DNA from: Cellulomonas humilata
GTDB taxonomy: Bacteria; Actinomycetota; Actinomycetes; Actinomycetales; Cellulomonadaceae
Assembly: GCF_013359775.1 (NCBI RefSeq)
Contig: NZ_JABMCI010000063.1
Coordinates: 62,001-126,000 of the forward strand
Direction: 5' to 3'
DNA: 64,000 nucleotides
The stretch's first letter is position 1, and each line of letters opens with the position of its first letter. The position numbers and the translations under genes are program-made. The notes beneath the pieces were generated by a model. That model was not told the origin of the DNA, searched no databases, and saw only the letters and a list, made by a program, of their open reading frames with translations. Shown piece after piece: positions 1 to 8,371 of this stretch.

Positions 1-56
1 AGGTCGCGGGCGTGCTGCGCGCGGCGCTCCGGACGCTGGGCGGCGGACATGGCTGA
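1..56 (+). CDS. ruvA: Holliday junction branch migration protein RuvA, C-terminal end only (partial)
   Basis: Only the last 17 codons are present, ending in the residues LRTLGGGHG and a TGA stop. The reading frame overlaps the ruvB start by 8 bases, the usual ruvA-ruvB coupling. RuvA binds the Holliday junction and recruits the RuvB motor. The call rests on gene order and frame, because the visible tail is too short to recognise by itself. Confidence 0.7.
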   Translation, partial: VAGVLRAALRTLGGGHG

Positions 57-1107
57 CGACCACGAGGAGCTGGTGACCGAACGTTTCGCCGCCGAGTCGC
101 TCGTCCGGTCCGGCGCCGACGATCTCGAACGTGCAGCCGAGGCCGCGCTGCGACCGCGCCGGCTCGACGAGTTCGTGGGCCAGCGCGTGGTGCGCGACCA
201 GCTCTCGCTCGTGCTCGACGCCGCGCGCGGGCGCGGCAAGGCACCCGACCACGTGCTGCTCTCCGGGCCGCCGGGGCTCGGCAAGACGACGCTGGCGATG
301 ATCATCGCGGCCGAGATGGGCGCCCCCCTGCGGGTCACCAGTGGTCCTGCCATCCAGCATGCGGGCGACCTCGCGGCCGTCCTTTCCTCGCTCGAGGAGG
401 GCGAGGTCCTCTTCCTCGACGAGATCCACCGCCTGGCGCGCCCGGCCGAAGAGCTGCTCTACATGGCCATGGAGGACTTCCGGGTCGACGTCATCGTCGG
501 CAAGGGTGCGGGCGCCAGCGCGATCCCGCTGACCCTGCCGCCGTTCACTGTCGTCGGTGCCACCACTCGCGCCGGCCTGCTCCCGGCGCCCCTGCGCGAC
601 CGGTTCGGGTTCACCGCACACCTCGACTTCTACTCGTCCGACGAGCTCGAGCGTGTCCTCGTCCGATCCGCCGGCCTTCTCGGCGTGCCGCTGGACCACA
701 CCGCCGCCGCCGAGCTGGCCTCGCGCTCCCGCGGCACGCCCCGCATCGCGAACCGGCTGCTCAGGCGCGTGCGCGACTGGGCGGAGGTCCGCGGCGACGG
801 CACGCTCAGCCTCGTCGCCGCCCGTGCCGCGCTCGAGGTCTACGAGGTCGACGACCTGGGGCTCGACCGGCTCGACAGGGCCGTGCTGACGGCCTTGTGC
901 ACGCGCTTCGGCGGAGGACCGGTGGGACTCACCACGCTCGCGGTGGCGGTCGGCGAGGAGCCGGAGACGGTGGAGACGGTCGCCGAGCCGTTCCTGGTCC
1001 GCGAGGGCCTGGTCGGCCGCACGCCACGCGGTCGGATCGCGCTCCCGGCGGCCTGGACCCACCTCGGTCTCGAGGTCCCCCACGGATCGGGCACACTGTT
1101 CGGCTGA
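49..1107 (+). CDS. ruvB: Holliday junction branch migration helicase RuvB
   Basis: RuvB is the hexameric AAA+ motor that, with RuvA, drives branch migration of Holliday junctions during recombinational repair. The 352-residue protein is of normal length. It shows a Walker A (GPPGLGKTT, about residues 73-81), a Walker B (LFLDEIH, about 121-127), the sensor-1 stretch GATTRAG (about 170-176) and a C-terminal winged-helix region. The ATG lies inside the end of ruvA, so the two are translationally coupled. The next gene, yajC, has its own promoter. Confidence 0.97.
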   Translation: MADDHEELVTERFAAESLVRSGADDLERAAEAALRPRRLDEFVGQRVVRDQLSLVLDAARGRGKAPDHVLLSGPPGLGKTTLAMIIAAEMGAPLRVTSGPAIQHAGDLAAVLSSLEEGEVLFLDEIHRLARPAEELLYMAMEDFRVDVIVGKGAGASAIPLTLPPFTVVGATTRAGLLPAPLRDRFGFTAHLDFYSSDELERVLVRSAGLLGVPLDHTAAAELASRSRGTPRIANRLLRRVRDWAEVRGDGTLSLVAARAALEVYEVDDLGLDRLDRAVLTALCTRFGGGPVGLTTLAVAVGEEPETVETVAEPFLVREGLVGRTPRGRIALPAAWTHLGLEVPHGSGTLFG

Positions 1108-1154
1108 GCCGCTGCTCGTGCACAGATCTCGGAACCCTCATCGGGGCTCGTGCG

Positions 1155-1183
1155 TTGGAGCGGCGAGCCGCTGCGCCTAGACT
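1155..1183 (+). promoter_or_regulatory. Sigma-70-type promoter of yajC-secD-secF
   Basis: TTGGAG (1155-1160) and TAGACT (1178-1183) are separated by exactly 17 bases in the gap between ruvB and yajC. The predicted transcript starts about 30 bases before the yajC GTG. Prediction from sequence only. Confidence 0.6.
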
Positions 1184-1220
1184 GCGGCGGACACACCACC
1201 CCGATCGGAGCCGTACCGCC

Positions 1221-1646
1221 GTGGAACTCATGCTCATCCTGGCCATCGCCCTGGGCGCCCTCTGGCTCATGTCGAGCCGTACCCGCAAGCAGCAGCGAGC
1301 GGCATCGGAGTTCCGCAACAACCTCGTGGCGGGTGACGAGGTCATGACGGCGTCGGGCCTGCTGGGCACCGTCGTGGCGGTCGAGGACGACGTGATCACG
1401 CTCGAGTCGAGCCCCGGCGCCCAGACGCGCTGGATCCGCGCGGCGATCGCCAAGAAGATCGAGCCGCCGGTCGACGAGATCGACGACGTCGAGGACGACG
1501 AGCTCGAGGACGACGTCGACGACGAGGACGACGTGGTCAGCGATGCCGACCGCATCAGCCACGCGAACGACGACGTGATCGACGTCCCGGACGACCTGTC
1601 CTCGCTGCCGCCCGCCCGCAAGGACGGGGAGCCGGACACCAAGTAG
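1221..1646 (+). CDS. yajC: Sec translocon accessory subunit YajC
   Basis: YajC is the small membrane partner of SecDF in the Sec protein export machinery. This 141-residue protein has one N-terminal membrane helix (about residues 2-17), then the conserved stretch around VAGDEVMTASGLLGTV, which is the YajC signature. The last 60 residues are extremely acidic and probably disordered, an actinobacterial feature. GTG is chosen as start because it precedes the membrane helix directly and follows the promoter. It is followed by secD and secF, the standard order. Confidence 0.93.
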   Translation: MELMLILAIALGALWLMSSRTRKQQRAASEFRNNLVAGDEVMTASGLLGTVVAVEDDVITLESSPGAQTRWIRAAIAKKIEPPVDEIDDVEDDELEDDVDDEDDVVSDADRISHANDDVIDVPDDLSSLPPARKDGEPDTK

Positions 1647-1731
1647 ACCGTTCGGTCCGGGTGACGACGCCCGGACCTCGACCCCACCGGTTGCCCTGCG
1701 CGGCCGGTGCGCGCACGAGAGAAGAACTCCG

Positions 1732-3624
1732 TTGGCTCCTCCCACCCGCCGTCAGAGGCCCGTCCGCACGCTCCTCGTGCTCGGGATCCTCATCTTCGCG
1801 CTCCTCGGCACCATCGCCGCGGGGACCAAGTGGTCCACCGCGTCGTGGACGCCGAACCTCGCGCTCGACCTCGAGGGCGGGACGCAGATCATCCTGACCC
1901 CGGTCGCGGAGAACGGCGAGGAGGTGACTTCGCAGACGATCGCCCAGGCGATCGACGTGATCCGCCAGCGGGTCGACTCCTCGGGCGTCGCGGAGGCCGA
2001 GATCACTAGCCAGAGCGGCGGCAAGATCGTCGTGGCGCTCCCCGGCAACCCGAGCGAGGAGACCCTCAAGCTCGTCGAGACCTCCGCGCAGATGGCGTTC
2101 CGGCCCGTGCTGGCCATCGGCAACCCGACGCCGACGGACACGACGCCGACCCCGGAGCCCACGGAGTCCGCAGCCGCGACCGACCCGGCCGCGCCGGCGC
2201 CGACCCCCACGCCCACCGCCGCGGCGGAGGAGCCGTCGGACGTGCCGTCCAAGGCAGCGCCCGACAGCCCCAGCGACATCGCGTACTACGTCACCCCGGC
2301 CGTCCAGGCCGAGTTCGACGCCCTGGACTGCACCGATCCCTCCAACCTCACGGGTGGCGTGAACGGCGACCCGGACAAGGCCTTCGTCACGTGCGGCCAG
2401 GACGGCAGCGCGAAGTACATCCTTGGACCGGTCGAGATCGAGGGCGCGCGGATCTCCAGCGCGACCTCCGGCCTGAACCAGCTGCCCAGCGGCGGTCAGG
2501 GCAACCTGTGGGTCGTCAACATCGCGTTCGACAACGAGGGCACGACGCAGTTCACCGACGTGACCACGCGTCTGCAGGGGCTCGCGGCTTCCCCGCCGCA
2601 GAACCAGTTCGCGATGGTGCTCGACGGGCTCGTCATCTCGGCACCGAGCCTCGACACCGGCGTGATCATCGCGGACGGCAAGGCGGAGATCTCCGGCACG
2701 TTCACGCGTGAGTCGGCGGCCAGCCTGGCCAACCAGCTCAACTTCGGCTCGCTGCCGCTCACGTTCACCGTGGAGAGCAAGGAGCAGATCTCGGCCACCC
2801 TCGGCTCCGAGCAGCTCCAGAAGGGCCTGCTCGCCGGCCTCATCGGGCTCGGCCTCGTCGTGCTCTACTCACTCCTCCAGTACCGCGCCCTAGGACTGGT
2901 GACGGTGGCGTCGCTGATCATCGCCGGCGCGCTCACGTACAGCATCATCACGCTGCTGTCCTGGACCCAGGGCTACCGGCTCTCGCTGCCCGGTGTCGCC
3001 GGTCTGATCGTGGCCATCGGCATCACGGCGGACTCGTTCATCGTGTACTTCGAACGCATCCGTGACGAGCTGCGGGAGGGCCGCACCCTCGTCGCCGCCG
3101 TCGACCGCGGGTGGGAGCGCGCGCGCCGGACCATCCTGGCCTCGGACGCAGTGAACTTCCTCGCCGCGATCGTGCTCTACCTGCTCGCCGTCGGCAGCGT
3201 CCGTGGGTTCGCCTTCACCCTCGGTCTCACCACGCTCATCGACGTGCTCGTGGTCTTCATGTTCACGCACCCGCTCATGCAGCTCATCGCGCGGACGAAG
3301 TTCTTCGGTCAGGGACACCGGCTCTCCGGGCTCGACCCGCGCCGCCTCGGTGCCCCCGAGACGCGCTACGTCGGCCGCGGTCGAGTCGTCCACGGCCCGC
3401 GCTCCTCCGCCGACGAGGTGGTCGAGGACGCTCCGGTCGACGCCGAGGCGACGCCCCGCGTGCCGGTCGCCGTCGGCGGCGGGACGAGCGGGCTGACGAT
3501 CGCCGAGCGGCGTGCGGCGGCCCGCGCGGCCGAGCAGAAGACCGGGGCGACCGATGCCCCGGTCGACGCACCTGCCCAGGACGCCGAGCCCGAGTCCGGG
3601 CGCACCGAGGGGAACGAGCACTGA
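1732..3624 (+). CDS. secD: Protein translocase subunit SecD
   Basis: SecD uses the proton-motive force to help pull preproteins through SecYEG. The 630-residue protein has an N-terminal membrane helix (about 12-31), a large extracytoplasmic region, then five more helices between about 364 and 530 containing the RND-type segment with ITADSFIVYFERIRDE. An Ala/Pro/Thr-rich low-complexity insert sits at about 130-180 and a hydrophilic tail follows the last helix; both are common in actinobacterial SecD. The start is TTG, preceded by the purine-rich GAGAGAAGAA. No ATG or GTG is available before the first helix. The stop overlaps the secF ATG by one base. Confidence 0.95.
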   Translation: MAPPTRRQRPVRTLLVLGILIFALLGTIAAGTKWSTASWTPNLALDLEGGTQIILTPVAENGEEVTSQTIAQAIDVIRQRVDSSGVAEAEITSQSGGKIVVALPGNPSEETLKLVETSAQMAFRPVLAIGNPTPTDTTPTPEPTESAAATDPAAPAPTPTPTAAAEEPSDVPSKAAPDSPSDIAYYVTPAVQAEFDALDCTDPSNLTGGVNGDPDKAFVTCGQDGSAKYILGPVEIEGARISSATSGLNQLPSGGQGNLWVVNIAFDNEGTTQFTDVTTRLQGLAASPPQNQFAMVLDGLVISAPSLDTGVIIADGKAEISGTFTRESAASLANQLNFGSLPLTFTVESKEQISATLGSEQLQKGLLAGLIGLGLVVLYSLLQYRALGLVTVASLIIAGALTYSIITLLSWTQGYRLSLPGVAGLIVAIGITADSFIVYFERIRDELREGRTLVAAVDRGWERARRTILASDAVNFLAAIVLYLLAVGSVRGFAFTLGLTTLIDVLVVFMFTHPLMQLIARTKFFGQGHRLSGLDPRRLGAPETRYVGRGRVVHGPRSSADEVVEDAPVDAEATPRVPVAVGGGTSGLTIAERRAAARAAEQKTGATDAPVDAPAQDAEPESGRTEGNEH

Positions 3625-4718
3625 TGGCCTCCGGATTCGCCCAGTGGGGCAACGACCTCTACACCGGCCGCCGGTCGTACGACATCGTCGGCCGCCGCAA
3701 GATCTGGTTCACAATCTCCACGATCCTCGTGGTCCTGTCCGCGGTGCTGCTGATCAAGCCGGGCCTCAACCCCGGCATCGAGTTCCGCGGCGGGTCCGAG
3801 TTCGTCGTCTCCGACGTCGTCGAGACCGACCAGCAGCTCGCCATCGACACCGTGCTGGCCATCTCCCCGGACGAGCAGCCGAAGGTCACGACCGTCGGTT
3901 CCAACGCGCTCCGCATCCAGACCTCGACCCTCACCGCCGACGAGGTGACCGAGGTCAAGAACGCCCTGGCCGCCGCGTTCGACGTGTCGGCGGCGACCGA
4001 CGTCACCAGCTCGTTCATCGGGCCGTCGTGGGGCAAGGACATCTCCCAGAAGGCCATCACCGGCATCCTGGTGTTCCTGCTGTTCGTCACGATCGTGATG
4101 ACGATCTACTTCCGCAACTGGCGGATGGCGATCGCCGCCCTCATCGCCCTGTTCCACGACCTGATCATCACCGTCGGCGTGTACGCAGGCGTCGGCTGGG
4201 AGGTCACGCCGGCCACGGTGATCGGCTTCCTGACCATCCTCGGGTACTCGATCTACGACACGGTCGTGGTGTTCGACAAGGTGCGGGAGAACACCGCCGA
4301 CACGCTGATGCAGACGCGGTACACCTACGCGGAGAAGGCGAACCTCGCGGTCAACCAGACGCTGGTGCGCTCGATCAACACCTCGGTGGTGGCCCTGCTC
4401 CCCGTGAGCGCGATCCTCTTCGTCGGGGCGTTCGTCCTCGGCGCGGGCACGCTGCGGGACATCGCCCTCGCCCTGTTCGTCGGCATGCTGATCGGCACGT
4501 TCTCGTCGATCTTCCTGGCCACCCCGTTCGAGGTGGCGCTGCGCGAGCGTGAGCCCGCGATCCGCGAGCACACCAAGAAGGTCCTGGACGCCCGCGCCGC
4601 GCGTGCCGAGTCGGGCGACGACGACCCCGTCTCCGCTGGTCAGGTCCGCGTGGCGGTCGGTGCGCTCAAGCCGGGAGCCCACCAGGGCGTCACCGCGCAG
4701 CCGAAGCGGAAGCGATGA
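3624..4718 (+). CDS. secF: Protein translocase subunit SecF
   Basis: SecF is the partner of SecD in the proton-driven export motor. The 364-residue protein has a first helix at about 26-46, the conserved FRGGSEF motif just after it, and a C-terminal set of five helices. These include the family signature around GYSIYDTVVVFDKVREN (about 212-228). It starts on the last base of the secD stop and its own stop overlaps the apt start, so secD-secF-apt appear to be co-translated. Confidence 0.96.
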   Translation: MASGFAQWGNDLYTGRRSYDIVGRRKIWFTISTILVVLSAVLLIKPGLNPGIEFRGGSEFVVSDVVETDQQLAIDTVLAISPDEQPKVTTVGSNALRIQTSTLTADEVTEVKNALAAAFDVSAATDVTSSFIGPSWGKDISQKAITGILVFLLFVTIVMTIYFRNWRMAIAALIALFHDLIITVGVYAGVGWEVTPATVIGFLTILGYSIYDTVVVFDKVRENTADTLMQTRYTYAEKANLAVNQTLVRSINTSVVALLPVSAILFVGAFVLGAGTLRDIALALFVGMLIGTFSSIFLATPFEVALREREPAIREHTKKVLDARAARAESGDDDPVSAGQVRVAVGALKPGAHQGVTAQPKRKR

Positions 4719-5293
4719 CCGTTCCCGACCGCACGGCGGGGCCGCCCACGGGCGTCCCCGCCGCGCGCGCGGACGTGCTGCGCCGTATCGACGAGCTGGT
4801 GCGGCTGGTGCCGGACTACCCGCAGCCGGGAATCCTGTTCCGCGACATCATGCCGCTGCTCGCGGACGCCTCGGCCTTCGCCGACGTGATCGGCGAGATC
4901 GCGGGGCGCGTGGACGGGCCGGTCGATCTCGTGGCCGGCATGGAGGCACGCGGGTTCCTGCTCGCCGCGCCCGTCGCCGTCGCGCTCGGCGCCGGCGTGC
5001 TCCCGGTCCGCAAGGCCGGCAAGCTGCCGGGTCCGACGGCGTCGGAGTCGTACGAGCTCGAGTACGGCACGGCGACCATCGAGATCCACCCCGCCACGGT
5101 GCCCGACGGTGCTCGCGTGCTGGTGATCGACGACGTGCTGGCCACGGGCGGTACTGCGGCGGCGACGGTGGCGCTGCTCCAGCGCTGCGGTGCGGACGTC
5201 GTGGGCCTCTCGTTCCTGGTGGAGCTCGAGGCCCTGCGGGGACGCGACCTGCTCACGGGTCACGCGATCGACGTCCTGGTCTCCGTGCCCTGA
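4715..5293 (+). CDS. apt: Adenine phosphoribosyltransferase
   Basis: Apt salvages adenine to AMP using PRPP. The 192-residue protein carries the type I PRTase PRPP loop (VIDDVLATGGTA, about 136-147), the family N-terminal segment DYPQPGILFRDI and the dipeptide-containing loop MEARGF. The ATG overlaps the secF stop as ATGA. The neighbours secDF and rel match the usual actinobacterial order. A nucleotide salvage gene next to the (p)ppGpp enzyme is a recurring arrangement in this phylum. Confidence 0.95.
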   Translation: MTVPDRTAGPPTGVPAARADVLRRIDELVRLVPDYPQPGILFRDIMPLLADASAFADVIGEIAGRVDGPVDLVAGMEARGFLLAAPVAVALGAGVLPVRKAGKLPGPTASESYELEYGTATIEIHPATVPDGARVLVIDDVLATGGTAAATVALLQRCGADVVGLSFLVELEALRGRDLLTGHAIDVLVSVP

Positions 5294-5340
5294 CCAGCGT
5301 GGTCGCTGCGCTCGTGACCGTCCCACCCGTCGCACGGTCG

Positions 5341-5346
5341 TAGACT
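5341..5346 (+). promoter_or_regulatory. Candidate -10 element of rel
   Basis: TAGACT, identical to the yajC -10 box, lies 28 bases before the rel ATG. I see no convincing -35 hexamer at 16-19 bases. The rel gene also has the strong ribosome binding site GGGAGGGGG at 5361-5369. Confidence 0.45.
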
Positions 5347-5373
5347 GTCGCCTCGACCGTGGGAGGGGGTGTG

Positions 5374-7698
5374 ATGAGCGAAGACGTCCGCACGCCCGAG
5401 ACCGGTGTCCCGGCTGCGCAGAGCGACTCCCCGTCGAGCCGCATGCGCTCCCGCCTCGGCCGGTTCGGCGCCCGCAGCGGTGCCGCGTTCCCGGCGATCG
5501 AGCCAGTGCTCCAGGCTGCGCGGACCAACCACCCGAAGGCCGACCTCGCGGTGGTGGAGCAGGCGTACGTGGTGGCCGAGAAGGCGCACCGCGGACAGCT
5601 GCGCAAGAGCGGCGACCCGTACATCACGCACCCGGTGGCGGTCGCGACCATCCTCGCGGAGCTGGGCATGACGCCCTCGACGCTGGCCGCGGCGCTGCTG
5701 CACGACACGGTCGAGGACACGGACTACTCGCTCGACCAGCTGCGCCGGGAGTTCGGTCCCGAGATCGCCATGCTGGTCGACGGGGTGACCAAGCTGGACA
5801 AGGTCACCTACGGCGACGCGGCGCAGGCCGAGACCGTCCGCAAGATGGTCGTGGCGATGTCGCGGGACATCCGCGTGCTCGTCATCAAGCTGGCCGACCG
5901 GCTGCACAACGCCCGGACCTGGAAGTTCGTCGCCGCGGCGTCGGCCGAGAAGAAGGCCCGCGAGACGCTCGAGATCTACGCCCCGCTGGCCCACCGGCTC
6001 GGCATGAACACGATCAAGTGGGAGCTCGAGGACCTGTCGTTCGCGACGCTCTACCCCAAGGTCTACGACGAGATCGTGCACCTGGTCGCCGAGCGCGCGC
6101 CGGCTCGCGAGGAGTACCTGGCGACCGTCCGGGAGCAGGTGGGCGCGGACCTCGGCAAGGCGAAGATCAAGGCGACCGTCAGCGGCCGGCCGAAGCACTA
6201 CTACTCGATCTACCAGAAGATGATCGTGCGCGGCCGCGACTTCGCGGACATCTACGACCTCGTCGGGGTGCGCGTCCTGGTCGACTCGGTGCGGGACTGC
6301 TATGCGGCGCTCGGTGCGCTGCACGCGCGGTGGAACCCGGTCCCGGGCCGGTTCAAGGACTACATCGCGATGCCCAAGTTCAACCTGTACCAGTCGCTGC
6401 ACACCACGGTGATCGGCCCGGGTGGCAAGCCGGTCGAGATCCAGATCCGCACGCACGACATGCACCGCCGGGCGGAGTACGGCGTCGCCGCGCACTGGAA
6501 GTACAAGGAGAGCGCGAAGAACGCCACCACGGGGGAGAAGGACGCCGCCGGCAACGACATGCAGTGGCTGCGGCAGCTGGTCGACTGGCAGAAGGAGACC
6601 GCGGACCCGAGCGAGTTCCTGGACTCCCTGCGGTTCGAGATCGCCGGGTCCGAGGTCTACGTGTTCACGCCCAAAGGCGACGTGATCGGCCTGCCCTCCG
6701 GCTCGACGCCCGTCGACTTCGCGTACGCGGTGCACACCGAGGTCGGGCACCGGACGATGGGTGCGCGCGTCAACGGTCGGCTCGTGCCGCTGGACTCGTC
6801 GCTCGAGAACGGCGACGTGGTCGACGTGTTCACGTCGAAGTCGGAGACCGCGGGGCCCTCGCGTGACTGGCTCGGCTTCGTCAAGAGCCCCCGTGCCCGC
6901 AACAAGATCCGCCAGTGGTTCTCCAAGGAGCGCCGCGAGGAGGCGATCGAGCACGGCAAGGACGCGATCGCCAAGGCGATGCGCAAGCAGAACCTGCCGA
7001 TCCAGCGCCTGCTCTCGCACGAGTCCCTCGTGGCTCTGGCCAACGAGATGCGGTACGCCGACGTGTCGTCGCTCTACGCGGCGATCGGCGAGGGCCAGGT
7101 GTCCGCCGGCACGGTCGTGCAGCGGCTGGTCCAGTCGATGGGCGGGGAGCCTGCGGCGGAGGAAGATCTCGCCGAGGTGGCGCGTCCGGGCCAGACCCAG
7201 CGGCGCGTCCGGACGGGCGACCCCGGAGTCGTGGTCAAGGGTGTCGACGACATCTGGGTGAAGCTGGCCAAGTGCTGCACGCCGGTTCCGGGCGACGAGA
7301 TCGTCGGGTTCGTGACGCGCGGCGCCGGCGTCAGCGTGCACCGATCGGACTGCATCAACGTCACCAGCCTGCGGAACGAGCCGGAGCGCATGGTGGACGT
7401 CGAGTGGAGCCACACGAGCTCCTCGATGTTCCTGGTGCAGATCCAGGTGGAGGCACTCGACCGCAGCAGGTTGCTGTCCGACGTGACGCGCGTGCTGTCC
7501 GACTCGCACGTCAACATCCTCTCGGCCTCCGTCTCCACGTCGCGCGACCGGGTGGCGCTCTCGCGGTTCGTGTTCGAGATGGCGGAGCCGTCCCACCTGG
7601 CGTCTGTGCTCGCCGCGGTACGCAAGGTCGAGGGCGTGTTCGACGTCTACCGGATCACCGGGGCGAAGGCCGCCGAGGAACCCGCCATCCGCGCCTGA
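5374..7698 (+). CDS. rel: Bifunctional (p)ppGpp synthetase/hydrolase Rel (RSH)
   Basis: Rel makes and degrades the stringent-response alarmone (p)ppGpp. The 774-residue protein shows the N-terminal HD hydrolase domain with [10 protein letters not shown] (about 109-118). It then has the synthetase domain with [10 protein letters not shown] (about 326), a TGS domain (about 425-485), a helical region and a C-terminal ACT domain (about 685-774). The HD motif and the RFKD motif are both intact, so both activities are expected. ATG is preferred over upstream in-frame GTGs because the strong SD ends five bases before it. It converges with the minus-strand gene downstream; the two stops are one base apart. 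Confidence 0.96.
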   Translation: MSEDVRTPETGVPAAQSDSPSSRMRSRLGRFGARSGAAFPAIEPVLQAARTNHPKADLAVVEQAYVVAEKAHRGQLRKSGDPYITHPVAVATILAELGMTPSTLAAALLHDTVEDTDYSLDQLRREFGPEIAMLVDGVTKLDKVTYGDAAQAETVRKMVVAMSRDIRVLVIKLADRLHNARTWKFVAAASAEKKARETLEIYAPLAHRLGMNTIKWELEDLSFATLYPKVYDEIVHLVAERAPAREEYLATVREQVGADLGKAKIKATVSGRPKHYYSIYQKMIVRGRDFADIYDLVGVRVLVDSVRDCYAALGALHARWNPVPGRFKDYIAMPKFNLYQSLHTTVIGPGGKPVEIQIRTHDMHRRAEYGVAAHWKYKESAKNATTGEKDAAGNDMQWLRQLVDWQKETADPSEFLDSLRFEIAGSEVYVFTPKGDVIGLPSGSTPVDFAYAVHTEVGHRTMGARVNGRLVPLDSSLENGDVVDVFTSKSETAGPSRDWLGFVKSPRARNKIRQWFSKERREEAIEHGKDAIAKAMRKQNLPIQRLLSHESLVALANEMRYADVSSLYAAIGEGQVSAGTVVQRLVQSMGGEPAAEEDLAEVARPGQTQRRVRTGDPGVVVKGVDDIWVKLAKCCTPVPGDEIVGFVTRGAGVSVHRSDCINVTSLRNEPERMVDVEWSHTSSSMFLVQIQVEALDRSRLLSDVTRVLSDSHVNILSASVSTSRDRVALSRFVFEMAEPSHLASVLAAVRKVEGVFDVYRITGAKAAEEPAIRA

Positions 7699-7699
7699 C

Positions 7700-8260
7700 T
7701 CACAGGCTCCTCAGCAGCGTGCGGGCCTGGCGCACCCCGCGCTGGCCGCCGAGCTCCACGAGCTGCGCGAGCGCGTGCTCGGGGTCGAAGCCGACCTCAC
7801 TCAGCCCTCGCAGCAGGGACAGGGCCTCGTCGTGCGGCAGCAGTCGTGCGAGGTCGGCGCCGGTGCGCTGGACCGTGGTGACCCGGAGCGCGCCGACGCG
7901 GACCACGTCGTGCGTCGGCAGGATCGCCTCCGCAGCGACGCGCTCCGGGTGCGGGTCGGTCCGGCGCCCTCCGGTGCCCACCAGCACGTCGACGCGCACC
8001 GGTGGGTACCGCCCCGTGTGCACCCACGCGGCCGCGCGGCGCCCGACGACCCCGCGGGCGGGGACCAGCGGCGCCAGCGCGACCGCGCGCAGCACCGGCG
8101 TGTCCACGAGGTCCGCCGCGATGGCGACGTCGCCCCAGACATGCCGGACGACGCCGTCCCGCAGCAACCCGAACCAGGCGGCTGCTCCGACGTCGTCGCG
8201 ACTGACCGTGCGGGGGAGGACCGGCGGCACCGCGCGGAACTCGTCGAGTCGGGTGCTCAC
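7700..8260 (-). CDS. AbiEi-antitoxin-like protein of unknown function
   Basis: The 186-residue protein has the layout of the actinobacterial AbiEi-like family. A central segment with alternating short hydrophobic stretches and an Ala-rich helix (GVVGRRAAAWVHTGRYPP) is followed by a beta-rich part ending in TTVQRTGADLARLLP, which resembles the RTAxDLAR signature of those proteins. Typical members have an N-terminal winged helix and often a C-terminal nuclease-like domain. Here I recognise neither clearly, and no AbiEii-type nucleotidyltransferase lies next to it. The GTG start is chosen because the only in-frame ATG lies 24 codons upstream in a stretch without conservation. The family assignment is from memory of motifs and is tentative. 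Confidence 0.5.
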   Translation of the reverse strand: MSTRLDEFRAVPPVLPRTVSRDDVGAAAWFGLLRDGVVRHVWGDVAIAADLVDTPVLRAVALAPLVPARGVVGRRAAAWVHTGRYPPVRVDVLVGTGGRRTDPHPERVAAEAILPTHDVVRVGALRVTTVQRTGADLARLLPHDEALSLLRGLSEVGFDPEHALAQLVELGGQRGVRQARTLLRSL

Positions 8261-8319
8261 TCGTGCAGCATGGCGCTGGTGGCGCGTCTCCGACCACGTC
8301 CCGGCGGATCTGTGGACGA

Positions 8320-8353
8320 CCGAGGCCCCCACCCGGACGGGCAGGGGCCTCGG
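8320..8353 (-). terminator. Hairpin terminator after the DUF349 gene
   Basis: A perfect ten-base-pair stem (8320-8329 with 8344-8353) encloses an inner CCCG/CGGG stem (8332-8341). It begins about 20 bases past the stop of the minus-strand DUF349 gene. There is no U-tract, as is usual in this phylum. Confidence 0.65.
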
Positions 8354-8371
8354 ACGATCACGCGGCCGGCG

